64,000 bases of DNA from Clostridiales bacterium (GTDB lineage: Bacteria > Bacillota > Clostridia > Christensenellales > Aristaeellaceae). Below the pieces are notes generated by a model. That model searched no databases, was not told where the DNA came from, and worked only from the letters and a program-made list of their open reading frames with translations. Below, in pieces: positions 1 through 7,377 of this stretch. Location of the stretch: positions 13,318-77,317 of the forward strand of contig SFJH01000023.1 in the NCBI GenBank assembly GCA_004555155.1, given 5' to 3'. Position 1 is the stretch's first letter; each line of letters starts with the position of its first letter. The position numbers were made by a program, and so were the translations under genes.

Positions 1-680
1 GCCTCCACGGGATCCTCGGTGGTCACGGCGATGTAATAGCCGCCGCCCATGCACGCCAGTCCCAGCAGCGTCATCAGCCAGCGGGTCTTCGGCTCACGCT
101 CGCCGTGCTCGGCGCTGCGCAGCAGGTCGATGGCGCTGGAACGGCGCATCCGCAGCAGCTCCACCAGATAGGAAAACACGAAGATCCCCGCGAACACGAT
201 CAGCGTCCGCAGCGCCGCGCCGGGCACGAATTCAAACCCGAATACCGCGTCCGCCTGAACCAGCTTCAGCGCCGTCAGCGCCATCGCCTTCGCCATCCCC
301 GCGCCCGCGGCAATGCCCAGCGCCAGCGATACCACGCCGATGAACAGCGTTTCCATCAGCATCACCCGGGCGATGTGGCGCTTCTCCATGCCGAGGATGT
401 TGTAGAGTCCGAACTCATGCCGGCGGCGCCGGGTGAGGAAGCTGTTGGTGTAGAACAGAAAGATGATGGCAAAGATGGCGATCACCACGCCACCCACCGC
501 CATATAGCTGCGCAGCACCATCTCGCCGCGCATGTTGTCCAGCATATGGCCGGCGTTCAGCGCGTCGATGATGTAGAACATCGCAATGGTGCAGATGCAG
601 GTGAGCATGTACGGCAGATAGAACTTGCGGTTGCGGCGGATGTTGGAGAGCGCCAGCCGGGTATAAAACAGCTTACGCAT
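1..680 (-). CDS. ABC transporter permease, FtsX/BceB-like, C-terminus off the window
   Basis: Partial gene whose start is visible and whose end lies beyond base 1. The first 226 residues begin MRKLFYTRLALSNIRRNRKF, a typical start of FtsX-type permeases, followed by hydrophobic segments near residues 18-40 and 58-80 and two more within residues 100-200. The motif RRRRHEFGLYNILGMEKRH after the second segment is characteristic of this permease family. The start overlaps the end of the upstream ATPase gene by 8 bases, so the two are translated together. With the adjacent two-component system this is the membrane half of a Bce-type peptide-sensing and resistance transporter. BceB proteins usually have ten membrane segments and a large external domain; that part is not in the window. 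The substrate is not known. Confidence 0.85.
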   Translation of the reverse strand, partial: MRKLFYTRLALSNIRRNRKFYLPYMLTCICTIAMFYIIDALNAGHMLDNMRGEMVLRSYMAVGGVVIAIFAIIFLFYTNSFLTRRRRHEFGLYNILGMEKRHIARVMLMETLFIGVVSLALGIAAGAGMAKAMALTALKLVQADAVFGFEFVPGAALRTLIVFAGIFVFSYLVELLRMRRSSAIDLLRSAEHGEREPKTRWLMTLLGLACMGGGYYIAVTTEDPVE

Positions 681-1440
681 TGCGCACACCACCCGTCGCG
701 ATCATGGTCAGCGTTTCAGAGATGCGCTGGAACATATCGGTCACGCTCATCTCGCCGCGATAGAGCTGATGGTACACCTGACCGTCCTTGATGAACAGCA
801 CGCGGGAGGCGTGGCTCGCGGCCCGGGTGGAGTGGGTCACCATCAGGATGGTCTGACCTGCGGCGTTGATGTCGTTGAAGGTCCGCAGCAGCTGGTCGGT
901 GGCGCGGGAGTCCAGTGCGCCGGTGGGCTCGTCGGCCAGAATCAGCCTCGGCTCGGTGATCAGCGCGCGGGCCACGGCGGCGCGCTGCTTCTGTCCGCCG
1001 GAGACCTCGTAGGGATACTTGTAGAGGATATCGTCGATGCCCAGCCGCTGGGCGATGGGCGTGAGGCGGCGGTTCATCTCGGAATAGCTCTTTCGATCCA
1101 GCACCAGCGGCAGCAGGATGTTGTCCTTGATGGAAAAGGTGTCCAGCAGGTTGAAATCCTGGAACACGAAGCCCAGGTTTTCCCGGCGGAAGGCGGCCAT
1201 CTGCCGCTCCCCGATGGCGGACAGCGGACTTCCGTCCAGCAGCACCTCGCCGCCGGTGGGCCGGTCCAGCGCCGCAAGGATATTCAGCAGCGTGGTCTTT
1301 CCGGAGCCGGACTCGCCCATGATGGCGACGTATTCCCCCGCCTCCACGGTGAAGGACACGTCGGTCAGCGCGTGCACCTGCACGCCGCCGAAGCGCGTGG
1401 AATAGGTTTTCTTGATATTTCTGACCTCTAGGATGGACAT
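673..1440 (-). CDS. ABC transporter ATP-binding protein, BceA/MacB-like
   Basis: A 255-residue ATPase of the MacB/LolD/BceA class. Visible motifs are Walker A GESGSGKTT (residues 42-50), a Q-loop in VFQDFNLLDTFS, the signature VSGGQKQR, Walker B LILADEPTGALDS and the switch His in MVTHS. It powers the permease encoded immediately downstream with which it overlaps by 8 bases. A GGGAG ribosome site lies about 11 bases before the ATG. In Bce modules the transporter both removes cell-wall-active peptides from their target and signals to the BceS-type kinase, and the kinase and regulator genes just upstream fit that role. The specific peptide cannot be read from the sequence. Confidence 0.9.
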   Translation of the reverse strand: MSILEVRNIKKTYSTRFGGVQVHALTDVSFTVEAGEYVAIMGESGSGKTTLLNILAALDRPTGGEVLLDGSPLSAIGERQMAAFRRENLGFVFQDFNLLDTFSIKDNILLPLVLDRKSYSEMNRRLTPIAQRLGIDDILYKYPYEVSGGQKQRAAVARALITEPRLILADEPTGALDSRATDQLLRTFNDINAAGQTILMVTHSTRAASHASRVLFIKDGQVYHQLYRGEMSVTDMFQRISETLTMIATGGVRNA

Positions 1441-1474
1441 CGCTGTATTTCACTCCCTCTTGGTTGATGAAAAC

Positions 1475-1538
1475 AGTATAACAAAGGGGAAAACGCCGTG
1501 CCATTTCTCTGGCTTACATTTTCCCCTGCAACCTTACA
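1475..1538 (-). promoter_or_regulatory. Probable activator-dependent promoter of the ABC pair
   Basis: In the 114-base gap between the kinase and ATPase genes the minus strand has TATACT (1475-1480) but no good -35 hexamer. Upstream of it are two direct copies of TGTAAG (1513-1518 and 1533-1538) exactly 20 bases apart. Tandem half-sites about two helical turns apart are the usual binding pattern of OmpR-type regulators. I infer that the regulator encoded at 2541-3218 binds here. Confidence 0.5.
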
Positions 1539-1554
1539 TTTTTGAAAGGATTTC

Positions 1555-2544
1555 CTACTCCACCTCCAGTGGAAGGGAATCCAGTGAGAGAATCACCCGT
1601 GTGCCCCGATCGGGCGCGGACTCGATCTCGATGCCGTGGCCCAGCCGCGACAGAATCCGCCTGCACAGATACAGTCCGATGCCCGTCGCCCGGCGGTCTC
1701 CCTCCCGGCCGTTCACGCCGGTGTAGCCCTTTTCGAACACCCTCGGCAGATCCTCCGGCCGAATTCCCACACCGGTATCCTCAATCACCAGCGCGTCCGC
1801 CCGCAGGGCGTGCATGCGGATGCGAATCGTTCCGCCCTCCGGCGTGTACTTCAGTGCGTTGGTCAGCACCTGCTCGATCACGAAGGCCAGCCACTTCGCG
1901 TCCGTGAGCACCGTGGCGTGCAGCGGCGCATAGTCCAGCCCGATCCGGCGGCGGATGAACTGCTTGCGATACTTGCGCACGCAGCCTCGCACAACCTCGT
2001 CCAGATCCCAGCGGCGGATCATCAGATCTCCCGAAAGGCTCTCCGAGCGCAGATAGCCCAGCACCATCTCCACATACTGCTCGATGCGAAACAGCTCCTC
2101 CTCCATCTCGCCCGGCTCCGCGCCCATCTGCAGCTGCAGGCGCATCGCAGCGATGGGCGTCTTGATCTGGTGCGCCCAGAGGGTGTAATAATCCGTCAGC
2201 TCCTGGCGGGCGCTGATCCAGCGATTCTCCTGCTCCATCCGTCTTCTGTCCATCGCCCGCAGCAGCGTCTGATAGTCGTCCTCGATGGTATCCCGCGGCG
2301 CGGGCAGATACTGCTCCTCAAACCGCGCCTCCAGCTGTCTGAGCCGCCGATCCCGTTCGCGATAGCGGATGAAATCCGCAATCGCAGCGACGCCGCCGAG
2401 TATCCCGCAGATCGCGCCCGCATAGAGCACCGGTTCCCCGGGCAGATCGTACAGCCAGAAGACGGTCAGAAAGACAGCCGCGAACGCGGCCGCGAGCGCC
2501 AGCGCCCGCCAGTGGCTGTGCGCATACCGAAAAAAGATTCTCAT
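1555..2544 (-). CDS. Intramembrane-sensing histidine kinase, BceS-like
   Basis: A 329-residue kinase starting MRIFFRYAHSHWRAL; this ATG overlaps the stop of the regulator gene (ATGA), which decides the start although the reading frame is open further upstream. Two membrane helices lie near residues 13-31 and 38-57 with almost no external loop, the hallmark of Bce-type intramembrane-sensing kinases. The phospho-acceptor is His125 in LWAHQIKTPIAAM. The C-terminal ATPase domain shows an N-box region (FVIEQVLTNALKYT), G1 EDTGVGI and G2 ATGIGLYLC. It lacks its own sensor domain, so by analogy with the family it reads peptide presence through the ABC transporter encoded downstream. Confidence 0.9.
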   Translation of the reverse strand: MRIFFRYAHSHWRALALAAAFAAVFLTVFWLYDLPGEPVLYAGAICGILGGVAAIADFIRYRERDRRLRQLEARFEEQYLPAPRDTIEDDYQTLLRAMDRRRMEQENRWISARQELTDYYTLWAHQIKTPIAAMRLQLQMGAEPGEMEEELFRIEQYVEMVLGYLRSESLSGDLMIRRWDLDEVVRGCVRKYRKQFIRRRIGLDYAPLHATVLTDAKWLAFVIEQVLTNALKYTPEGGTIRIRMHALRADALVIEDTGVGIRPEDLPRVFEKGYTGVNGREGDRRATGIGLYLCRRILSRLGHGIEIESAPDRGTRVILSLDSLPLEVE

Positions 2545-3218
2545 TCCTGTATTCCGTAGCCGAGCCCTTTTTTCGTCACGATCAGACCCGTCAGCCCGGC
2601 TTCCTCCAGCTTCCGGCGCAGCCGCGCCATATTGACCGTGAGCGTGTTGTCGTCCACAAAGCTGTCCGTCTCCCACAGCCGATCCATGATGTCCTCTCTG
2701 GGCACAATGCGCCCCCGGCGCTCCATCAGCAGCTGGAGGATCCGGTATTCGTTTTTCGTCAGCTCAATCCGCTGGCCCTGCCAGGTCAGCGAGGCATCGC
2801 CCAGGTTCAGCACTGCGCCGCGGCACTCCATCAGATCCGAGGGCGCGGAAAAATCATAGGTACGGCGCAGCATGGCCTGCACCTTCGCCGTGAGCACGTT
2901 GAGGTCGAAGGGCTTGCTGATAAAGTCATCTCCGCCCATGTTCAAGGCCATCAGTATGTTCATATTGTCCGAAGCCGATGACAGAAAGATCACCGGTATT
3001 TTCGAGGTCTTCCGGATCTCCCTGCACCAGTGATACCCGTCAAAGAACGGCAGGCCGATGTCCATCAGCACCAGATGCGGCGAGAATGCCGCAAACGCCT
3101 CCATGACATTCCGGAAATCCACAATCCGCCTGGCGGCGCAGCCCCAGGTTTCGATCTGCCGGCACACCGCGCCTGCGATGGCCGCGTCGTCCTCCACGAT
3201 CAGGATGCGATACACCAT
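2541..3218 (-). CDS. OmpR-family response regulator, BceR-like
   Basis: A 225-residue regulator. The receiver domain (residues 1-118) has the acidic pair in IVEDD and the phospho-acceptor Asp53 in LVLMDIGLP. The winged-helix DNA-binding domain follows (about 130-222) with the family motif LTKNEYRILQLLMERRGRIVPREDIMDRLW. It is the first gene of the module, preceded by GGGGAGGTGAGG, and shares an ATGA overlap with the kinase. The likely target is the promoter of the ABC pair, where direct TGTAAG repeats are seen. The ligand of the system is unknown. Confidence 0.92.
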   Translation of the reverse strand: MVYRILIVEDDAAIAGAVCRQIETWGCAARRIVDFRNVMEAFAAFSPHLVLMDIGLPFFDGYHWCREIRKTSKIPVIFLSSASDNMNILMALNMGGDDFISKPFDLNVLTAKVQAMLRRTYDFSAPSDLMECRGAVLNLGDASLTWQGQRIELTKNEYRILQLLMERRGRIVPREDIMDRLWETDSFVDDNTLTVNMARLRRKLEEAGLTGLIVTKKGLGYGIQE

Positions 3219-3239
3219 GCTTCCTCACCTCCCCGCACT

Positions 3240-3268
3240 ATTCTATCAGTTTTTCCGCCGCCTGTCCA
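3240..3268 (-). promoter_or_regulatory. Sigma-A-type promoter for the two-component operon
   Basis: On the minus strand TGGACA (3263-3268) and TAGAAT (3240-3245) are separated by 17 bases, just upstream of the regulator gene. Confidence 0.5.
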
Positions 3269-3279
3269 TAGGCATGAAA

Positions 3280-3306
3280 AAGCCCAACCCCGTTTCGGGA
3301 TTGGGC
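3280..3306 (-). terminator. Rho-independent terminator of the micro-protein pair
   Basis: Reading leftward, GCCCAATCCC pairs with GGGTTGGGC around a short loop (3282-3306) and is followed by TTTTTC. It ends transcription coming from the gene that stops at 3331. Confidence 0.75.
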
Positions 3307-3330
3307 AGCGCCTGCGCCTGAAGGGCGCGA

Positions 3331-3534
3331 TTACGAATCGCCGGAAAGCTCGCTTTCGATGAACCGCTGCACCTCCGGCTCGGAGGCCTTCAGTTCCGTC
3401 GCGAAAGCATCCGGATACCGGAAGCTGTGGGAGCCGTACTGATCAAAGAACACGGTGAGCACACGGCCGTTGAAGCCGGTCACAGTACCGGAACCATATT
3501 TGCGATGGCTGACCTGTCGCCGCTTGAGTTCCAT
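3331..3534 (-). CDS. Small Tudor/KOW-like protein of unknown function
   Basis: A 67-residue protein. I start it at the ATG at 3534, which follows GGGGG eight bases after the stop of the upstream gene; the longer open frame begins inside that gene and has no ribosome site. The core VSHRKYGSGTVTGF followed by VLTVFFDQYGSHSFRYPDAF resembles the small beta-barrel found at the C-terminus of UvrD/PcrA helicases and in many stand-alone clostridial proteins. That resemblance suggests protein or nucleic-acid binding, but no catalytic residues are visible. It is co-transcribed with the 66-residue gene just upstream. Confidence 0.7.
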   Translation of the reverse strand: MELKRRQVSHRKYGSGTVTGFNGRVLTVFFDQYGSHSFRYPDAFATELKASEPEVQRFIESELSGDS

Positions 3535-3547
3535 ATGAAATTCCCCC

Positions 3548-3748
3548 TCAGTCCAGATAATCGCCCACCGGATCGTGCACATATCTGCGAAGCATGCGCA
3601 CGCTCACCATGCCGTCGGTCAGATCCTGCACGCCCTCCACCTTGAACGGGACGCGCTTTTTCTCCAACTGGCGCTTGAAGATCTCCAGCTCCTCTCTGGA
3701 ATCAAAGATCAGCGTCTGCTCCAGGCATGCGCTCTCAATCCGCTTCAT
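3548..3748 (-). CDS. Conserved micro-protein, paralogue of the one at 4006
   Basis: A 66-residue protein of unknown function. It opens with MKRIESACLEQTLIFD and closes with DPVGDYLD. The protein encoded on the other strand at 4006-4245 opens with MRRIKSACLQQTLHFS and closes with DCGDYLN, so the two are clear paralogues with a conserved N-terminal strand and a conserved C-terminal tail. There is no signal peptide, membrane helix or known motif; the conserved Cys8 could bind a metal or a partner. It is the first gene of a two-gene operon with the Tudor-like protein. Confidence 0.75.
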   Translation of the reverse strand: MKRIESACLEQTLIFDSREELEIFKRQLEKKRVPFKVEGVQDLTDGMVSVRMLRRYVHDPVGDYLD

Positions 3749-3806
3749 GGCTACGACCTCCGCCCTTTCTGAAATTCGGGCCGGGGAAACCCGCCCTGAT
3801 GGTTGT

Positions 3807-3836
3807 ATTTTACCAGAAAAAGCGCGCCGATCGTAA
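3807..3836 (-). promoter_or_regulatory. Promoter of the minus-strand micro-protein operon
   Basis: On the minus strand TTACGA (3831-3836) and TAAAAT (3807-3812, preceded by TGG) are 18 bases apart. Confidence 0.5.
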
Positions 3837-3977
3837 GTTAATTATTTGTTATGATTTCTCTCTTTCCGCCTTCTTCCGGCATTGTTTTTGTGCATTTCAT
3901 TTAATATTTCTGCGCTTATATATGCACAGTATCGTAGAAAAATCACTTTTAACTTACTTCGCAACTCGCTCCTGTGG

Positions 3978-3997
3978 TATAATTTCATTGAAAGGAG
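3978..3997 (+). promoter_or_regulatory. Extended -10 promoter and ribosome site of the plus-strand micro-protein
   Basis: TGG-TATAAT (TATAAT at 3978-3983) lies just before AAAGGAG (3991-3997). The transcript leader would be only about 15 bases. No good -35 box is visible, consistent with an extended -10 promoter. Confidence 0.5.
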
Positions 3998-4005
3998 TGA
4001 ATCCC

Positions 4006-4245
4006 ATGCGACGCATAAAATCCGCCTGTCTTCAGCAAACGCTGCACTTCAGTCTGAAGGACGCGCTCAGTCCCGAGGAAACCAGCCGCATCGTACGCGC
4101 CGAATTCGAGCAGTACAAGCTGGATCTGAATCGCAAGCGCGTTCAATACAGAATCGTCGAGGAGGTCTTCCAGCCCGACGGCTCTCTGATCGTGCGCGTC
4201 AAAAAGCAGTACAACGCCCACGACTGCGGCGATTACCTGAACTGA
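4006..4245 (+). CDS. Conserved micro-protein, paralogue of the one at 3548
   Basis: A 79-residue protein of unknown function. The open frame extends further upstream, but TATAAT and AAAGGAG directly before the ATG at 4006 set the start. It matches the 66-residue protein encoded divergently at 3548-3748 in its first 15 residues and in the last five, and both have a charged helical middle (here RIVRAEFEQYKLDLNRKRVQYRI, of which the second half aligns with KRQLEKKRVPFKV). No signal peptide or known domain is seen. The divergent layout suggests a duplication that kept both copies. Confidence 0.75.
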   Translation: MRRIKSACLQQTLHFSLKDALSPEETSRIVRAEFEQYKLDLNRKRVQYRIVEEVFQPDGSLIVRVKKQYNAHDCGDYLN

Positions 4246-4254
4246 TCTCCTTCC

Positions 4255-4316
4255 AAAGCACAGAACGAACGCCCGCGATCCTTGAACCATCGCGGGCGTT
4301 CGTTCTGTGCTTTTTC
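4255..4316. terminator. Bidirectional terminator
   Basis: A near-perfect hairpin with arms of more than 20 bases, flanked by AAAGCAC on the left and GTGCTTTTT on the right, so it works both for the plus-strand gene ending at 4245 and for the minus-strand gene ending at 4315, whose last codons it overlaps. Confidence 0.85.
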
Positions 4317-4941
4317 AGCGGAAGCGCTTTTTCTGAGGACGCTCCGGCGCCTCCAGATCGATGATATAGCTCGTCCAGGCGTTCACCACCGTGGTATTGC
4401 CATATTTCTGTTCGCGCCGGAACCGGAAGTCGTAGGATTTGTGGACGTGTCCATGAATGAAATAGGCGGGCTGGTATTTGTCAATCAGCTCGCGAAAGGT
4501 CTCAAACCCTCGGTGCGCCAGATCCTCCGCGTCGCCGATGCCGCGCATCGGCGCGTGCGCCACCAGCACATCGAAGCCTTTGCTGCGGAACAGCTTGAAC
4601 CGCAGCTTCCGGATGCGTCGGGCCATCTCCCGATCGGTGTACTGATGCGGGCCGGGCTTGTAGCGCATACTGCCGCCCAAACCGAGAACCCTCAGCCCGT
4701 TGAAGTTGTAAACGGCGTCCTCAATGCAGATGCAGCCCTCCGGCGGCTTCTTCTCATAGCGCACGTCGTGATTGCCGTGCACATAGAGAATGGGCGCGTT
4801 GGTAAAGCAGGTGATGAAGGACAGGTATTCTGCGGGCAAATCGCCGCAGGAGATGACCAGCTCGATGTCTTCCAGAAGACTTCGATCCAGATGATCCCAC
4901 AGGCGAACATCGGGTTCATCGGCCAGCAGCAGGATCTTCAT
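4315..4941 (-). CDS. Calcineurin-like metallophosphoesterase
   Basis: A 208-residue cytoplasmic phosphoesterase of the YfcE/MPP_Bd class. The dimetal site motifs are visible in order: an Asp in LLLADEPD (residues 8-11), GD at 33-34, GNHD at 56-59, HAP at 129-131 and HGHVH at 163-167. The first motif has ADEPD in place of the usual SDxHG, so one metal ligand is atypical. It ends in a basic tail. The start lies 3 bases after the stop of the BMP/ParB-like gene, so the two form one operon. The substrate could be a cyclic nucleotide or a phosphorylated metabolite; the partner gene suggests a nucleoside link, but that is only inference. Confidence 0.85.
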   Translation of the reverse strand: MKILLLADEPDVRLWDHLDRSLLEDIELVISCGDLPAEYLSFITCFTNAPILYVHGNHDVRYEKKPPEGCICIEDAVYNFNGLRVLGLGGSMRYKPGPHQYTDREMARRIRKLRFKLFRSKGFDVLVAHAPMRGIGDAEDLAHRGFETFRELIDKYQPAYFIHGHVHKSYDFRFRREQKYGNTTVVNAWTSYIIDLEAPERPQKKRFR

Positions 4942-4944
4942 GCG

Positions 4945-6927
4945 TCACTCTCCATCTGAAAACGGGTCGGTCCAGCAGATTTCGGAAGTATCCGGGGCCT
5001 TGATGCTGTGTATGCCCTGGATTTCAACAAAGGGCGCGGCCTCAGGCTTCATGTCCTCCAGCGCCGGGATCGTGCCCACAACGTTATCACACAGCCAATC
5101 CATCGAGATGATCTCCGCCGGCGTCATGGCCTTGCCCGAGGAGCAGCGCAGCGTTCCATCCTGAGAGACAATCGTCTCGGCGAAGGGGCGCAGCCGTCCC
5201 GAGCGCACCTGATCGCGCAGCAGATCGGCCAGGCGGCGGGTGCCGCTGTCCAGCTTATGGGAATAGAACACGTCGATGGCATTCGCATCCATTCCCCACC
5301 AGTAATTCAGCGCCTGCGCGCCGTTCTGGATTGCGTCGGTCCGCCAGACGCCGTTCTGGACGCGGCGCAGCAGATCCTCGTAAAGCCGTCCCCAGTTCCA
5401 GACCGGCATGGCCAGATTCTGGGTTCCGCCCGGCTTCTGCAGGTACAGGCCAAATTCCATGGATTGATGGGACGGCGCGCTGATATCGCGGTTGGAAATC
5501 ACGCGCACATCATGCGCGGCAAAAGCCTCCATGGGATCGACGTCCTTCACCGTGGACCACTCCAGATAGACCTTCACCCGGGGATTGGTCATCTTCGCGC
5601 CCAGCGCGAAGGCATTGATGCTAGCCGGCGTTCCATAGACAGGATAATCCGCAATGTATCCGATGGCGTTGTTGTCGCACACCGCACCGGCGATGGCGCC
5701 GATGATGAACTTCGCTTCGTACATGCGCAGATAGTAGGATCGCACCGCATGATACGACGGCAGCAGCGAGCAATTCAGCACCTTCACGTCCGGATACTTG
5801 ATCGCAGTTTTCATCGCGCCGTCCAGCAGCACCGGCGACGTGGTGAATACGATGTTGGTGCCCTGTTCGATCAGCTCCCCGATGACCTCCTCGCACTTCT
5901 CCGGCGCGACGTTTGAAACCATCCGGGTCTCCACCTTATCGCCGAACACGGTTTCCACGCGATTCTTGCCCAGCTCGTGCCAGTAGGTCCATCCGGAGGT
6001 CTGGGGCGAGCGGTTATTGACAAAGGCGACCCGCATCTTCTGGGGCGCAGCATGGATGATCTGGCTGATCAGTCCGGGCTTCTGACCCTCCGTGTTCATC
6101 AGCAGAGAATAGGATTCCTCATGCGCCTTTGCCCTGAACTCGTTGCGCAGGCGGCTGAGCTTCTCGCGCAGCTCGGAGCTGACCAGAAACAGATCCTTCT
6201 CATAGCCGTACACCTGCAGGAAAATCAGGAAGGCGTCGCCGGTGGTAATCTTCAGCAGATCGCCGCCCGCCAGGTTGTACGCATTGGAGAAGCGCAGATA
6301 TGCGGCCTGGAAGTCCACCAGCTCTTCGCTGCTCCAGGGTTCGCCGGGCGTCTTGCCCACCAGTTCGTACAGGCGGGCAAAGCTGCCCTCCTCGCTGAAC
6401 CATATGTAATTGATCTTGGTATCCTTGTAAAAATCAAGGAATTCAAAATAAATGTTGTTTTCCTTCTCACCGGTGCGCTTGGGAATGATGCGGGTTACTT
6501 CGCCCTCGATCATCAGCGAACCCAGGCTCTTGAGCACGCTGACGCGCTTGTTGCCCTCGAGCACATAGAACTGATTCATGTATTCCAGCGCCTTCACGGG
6601 CTGGCGGACGCCGTCCTGAACCACGCTGGAGTGCAGCGCAATCCACTTTCCGGCAAATTCAGAGCTCTCGTCCAGCAGCGGCATGAAGTTGCAGGCAAAG
6701 GCATTCGTGCGCCCCTTCGTTCCGGTTCCCACCAGACGCTCGATCGGAATGGTTACCAGACCCAGATTGACGTGGGGCAGGCTGAGCTGATCAGGAACCA
6801 ATTCCTCCAGCACGGGCAAATACGGGTTCTCTCCGCGCTGAAGTGCGGCATGATAGGCCTTCGCGCCCAGTTTTTTCGCGCGGGCATAGGCGTACTCATC
6901 AGCGCTTCCATAAGCTCCATAGGACAT
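4945..6927 (-). CDS. ParB-like domain fused to a BMP-family ligand-binding domain, cytoplasmic
   Basis: A 660-residue protein. The start at 6927 is chosen because GGAGG precedes it by 7 bases and because the promoter at 6974-7002 lies just upstream. The N-terminal part (about residues 65-150) has a ParB-like core, PVKALEYMNQFYVLEGNKR, where the EGNKR motif matches the conserved ParB/Srx turn. From about residue 297 a BMP/Med-type periplasmic-binding fold begins (MRVAFVNNRSPQTSGWTYWH; later YPVYGTPASINAFALGAKM). There is no signal peptide or lipobox, so it should stay in the cytoplasm, unlike transport BMP proteins. It probably senses a nucleoside-like ligand; the target of the ParB-like part is unknown. 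It is co-transcribed with a phosphoesterase. Confidence 0.8.
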   Translation of the reverse strand: MSYGAYGSADEYAYARAKKLGAKAYHAALQRGENPYLPVLEELVPDQLSLPHVNLGLVTIPIERLVGTGTKGRTNAFACNFMPLLDESSEFAGKWIALHSSVVQDGVRQPVKALEYMNQFYVLEGNKRVSVLKSLGSLMIEGEVTRIIPKRTGEKENNIYFEFLDFYKDTKINYIWFSEEGSFARLYELVGKTPGEPWSSEELVDFQAAYLRFSNAYNLAGGDLLKITTGDAFLIFLQVYGYEKDLFLVSSELREKLSRLRNEFRAKAHEESYSLLMNTEGQKPGLISQIIHAAPQKMRVAFVNNRSPQTSGWTYWHELGKNRVETVFGDKVETRMVSNVAPEKCEEVIGELIEQGTNIVFTTSPVLLDGAMKTAIKYPDVKVLNCSLLPSYHAVRSYYLRMYEAKFIIGAIAGAVCDNNAIGYIADYPVYGTPASINAFALGAKMTNPRVKVYLEWSTVKDVDPMEAFAAHDVRVISNRDISAPSHQSMEFGLYLQKPGGTQNLAMPVWNWGRLYEDLLRRVQNGVWRTDAIQNGAQALNYWWGMDANAIDVFYSHKLDSGTRRLADLLRDQVRSGRLRPFAETIVSQDGTLRCSSGKAMTPAEIISMDWLCDNVVGTIPALEDMKPEAAPFVEIQGIHSIKAPDTSEICWTDPFSDGE

Positions 6928-6973
6928 ACAATCGCCTCCAATCATCGCCGGATCCTCGTCCGGGGTCGATACA

Positions 6974-7020
6974 ACAATAGTCGAGATTGCAAAGGCTGTC
7001 AACCCAAATCATATTGGGTT
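6974..7020 (-). promoter_or_regulatory. Promoter and candidate operator of the BMP/ParB-like operon
   Basis: On the minus strand TTGACA (6997-7002) and TATTGT (6974-6979) are 17 bases apart. Overlapping the -35 box is a perfect 7-base inverted repeat, AACCCAA-6-TTGGGTT (7001-7020), well placed for a repressor. Confidence 0.65.
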
Positions 7021-7119
7021 TTGGTGAATTCAAGCCGAAGAATCCGCGTAGCGTCCGAATTGTGATGCGTTTTCGACATCCGTGTTACAAACCGTTTCAT
7101 ATCCACGTCTTTCCGACAG

Positions 7120-7157
7120 AAAGAGCGCCCCGGGATCTCTCCCGGAGCGCTCCTTCT
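7120..7157. repeat. 38-bp hairpin repeat, copy 1
   Basis: A 38-base self-complementary sequence identical to the one at 7375-7412. In this copy the palindrome is longer because TTTCCGACAG and CTGTCGGAAA flank it (7110-7165). No gene ends next to it on either strand, so it may act as a second terminator between degV and the next operon. Confidence 0.8.
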
Positions 7158-7190
7158 GTCGGAAAACCTGTGCAGAACCGCCTGTAAAAT

Positions 7191-7228
7191 CGGGCGCGGC
7201 GGCGTGTACGGCGCGCCCGTCTTTTTTC
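7191..7228 (+). terminator. Orphan plus-strand terminator-like hairpin
   Basis: CGGGCGCG (7191-7198) pairs with CGCGCCCG (7212-7219) and is followed by TCTTTTTT. It has the form of a plus-strand terminator, yet no plus-strand gene precedes it in this gap. Confidence 0.45.
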
Positions 7229-7377
7229 GCAAGCGTCAGCGGCGGAAAAAGAACACCTTCCGTCAGGAAATCGCCCGGAAAATCGTGAGATTTTCAGATT
7301 TCCGCAGTTCTCCTCCTGCTCCATGAAAATCCTCAGATTTTCATGGAACGTGTCAAAAACCCTTTTTGACACGCAAA
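7217..7377. repeat. Dispersed imperfect intergenic repeat, copy A
   Basis: This 160-base stretch aligns, with many substitutions but little length change, to 43829-43983. Shared words include CTTCCGTCAGG, GCCCGGAAAA five bases later, and GAC(A/G)CGCAAA at the end; the distance from first to last word is 121 bases here and 119 there. It also contains two hairpins, CATGAAAATC/GATTTTCATG (7322-7345) and GTGTCAAAAA/TTTTTGACAC (7350-7372). The rest of the 7003-7411 gap holds no credible gene. Confidence 0.55.

Noticed and set aside
105..791. Plus-strand 228-residue frame at the left edge
   Set aside because: It is antisense to the FtsX-like permease and ATPase genes, is rich in His, Arg and Gln, and has no ribosome site; it is a product of the high GC content.
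7097..7372. Minus-strand 91-residue frame in the degV downstream gap
   Set aside because: It spans the repeats and hairpins, lacks a ribosome site, and its counterpart in the second repeat copy is not conserved as a protein; it is the non-coding repeat.
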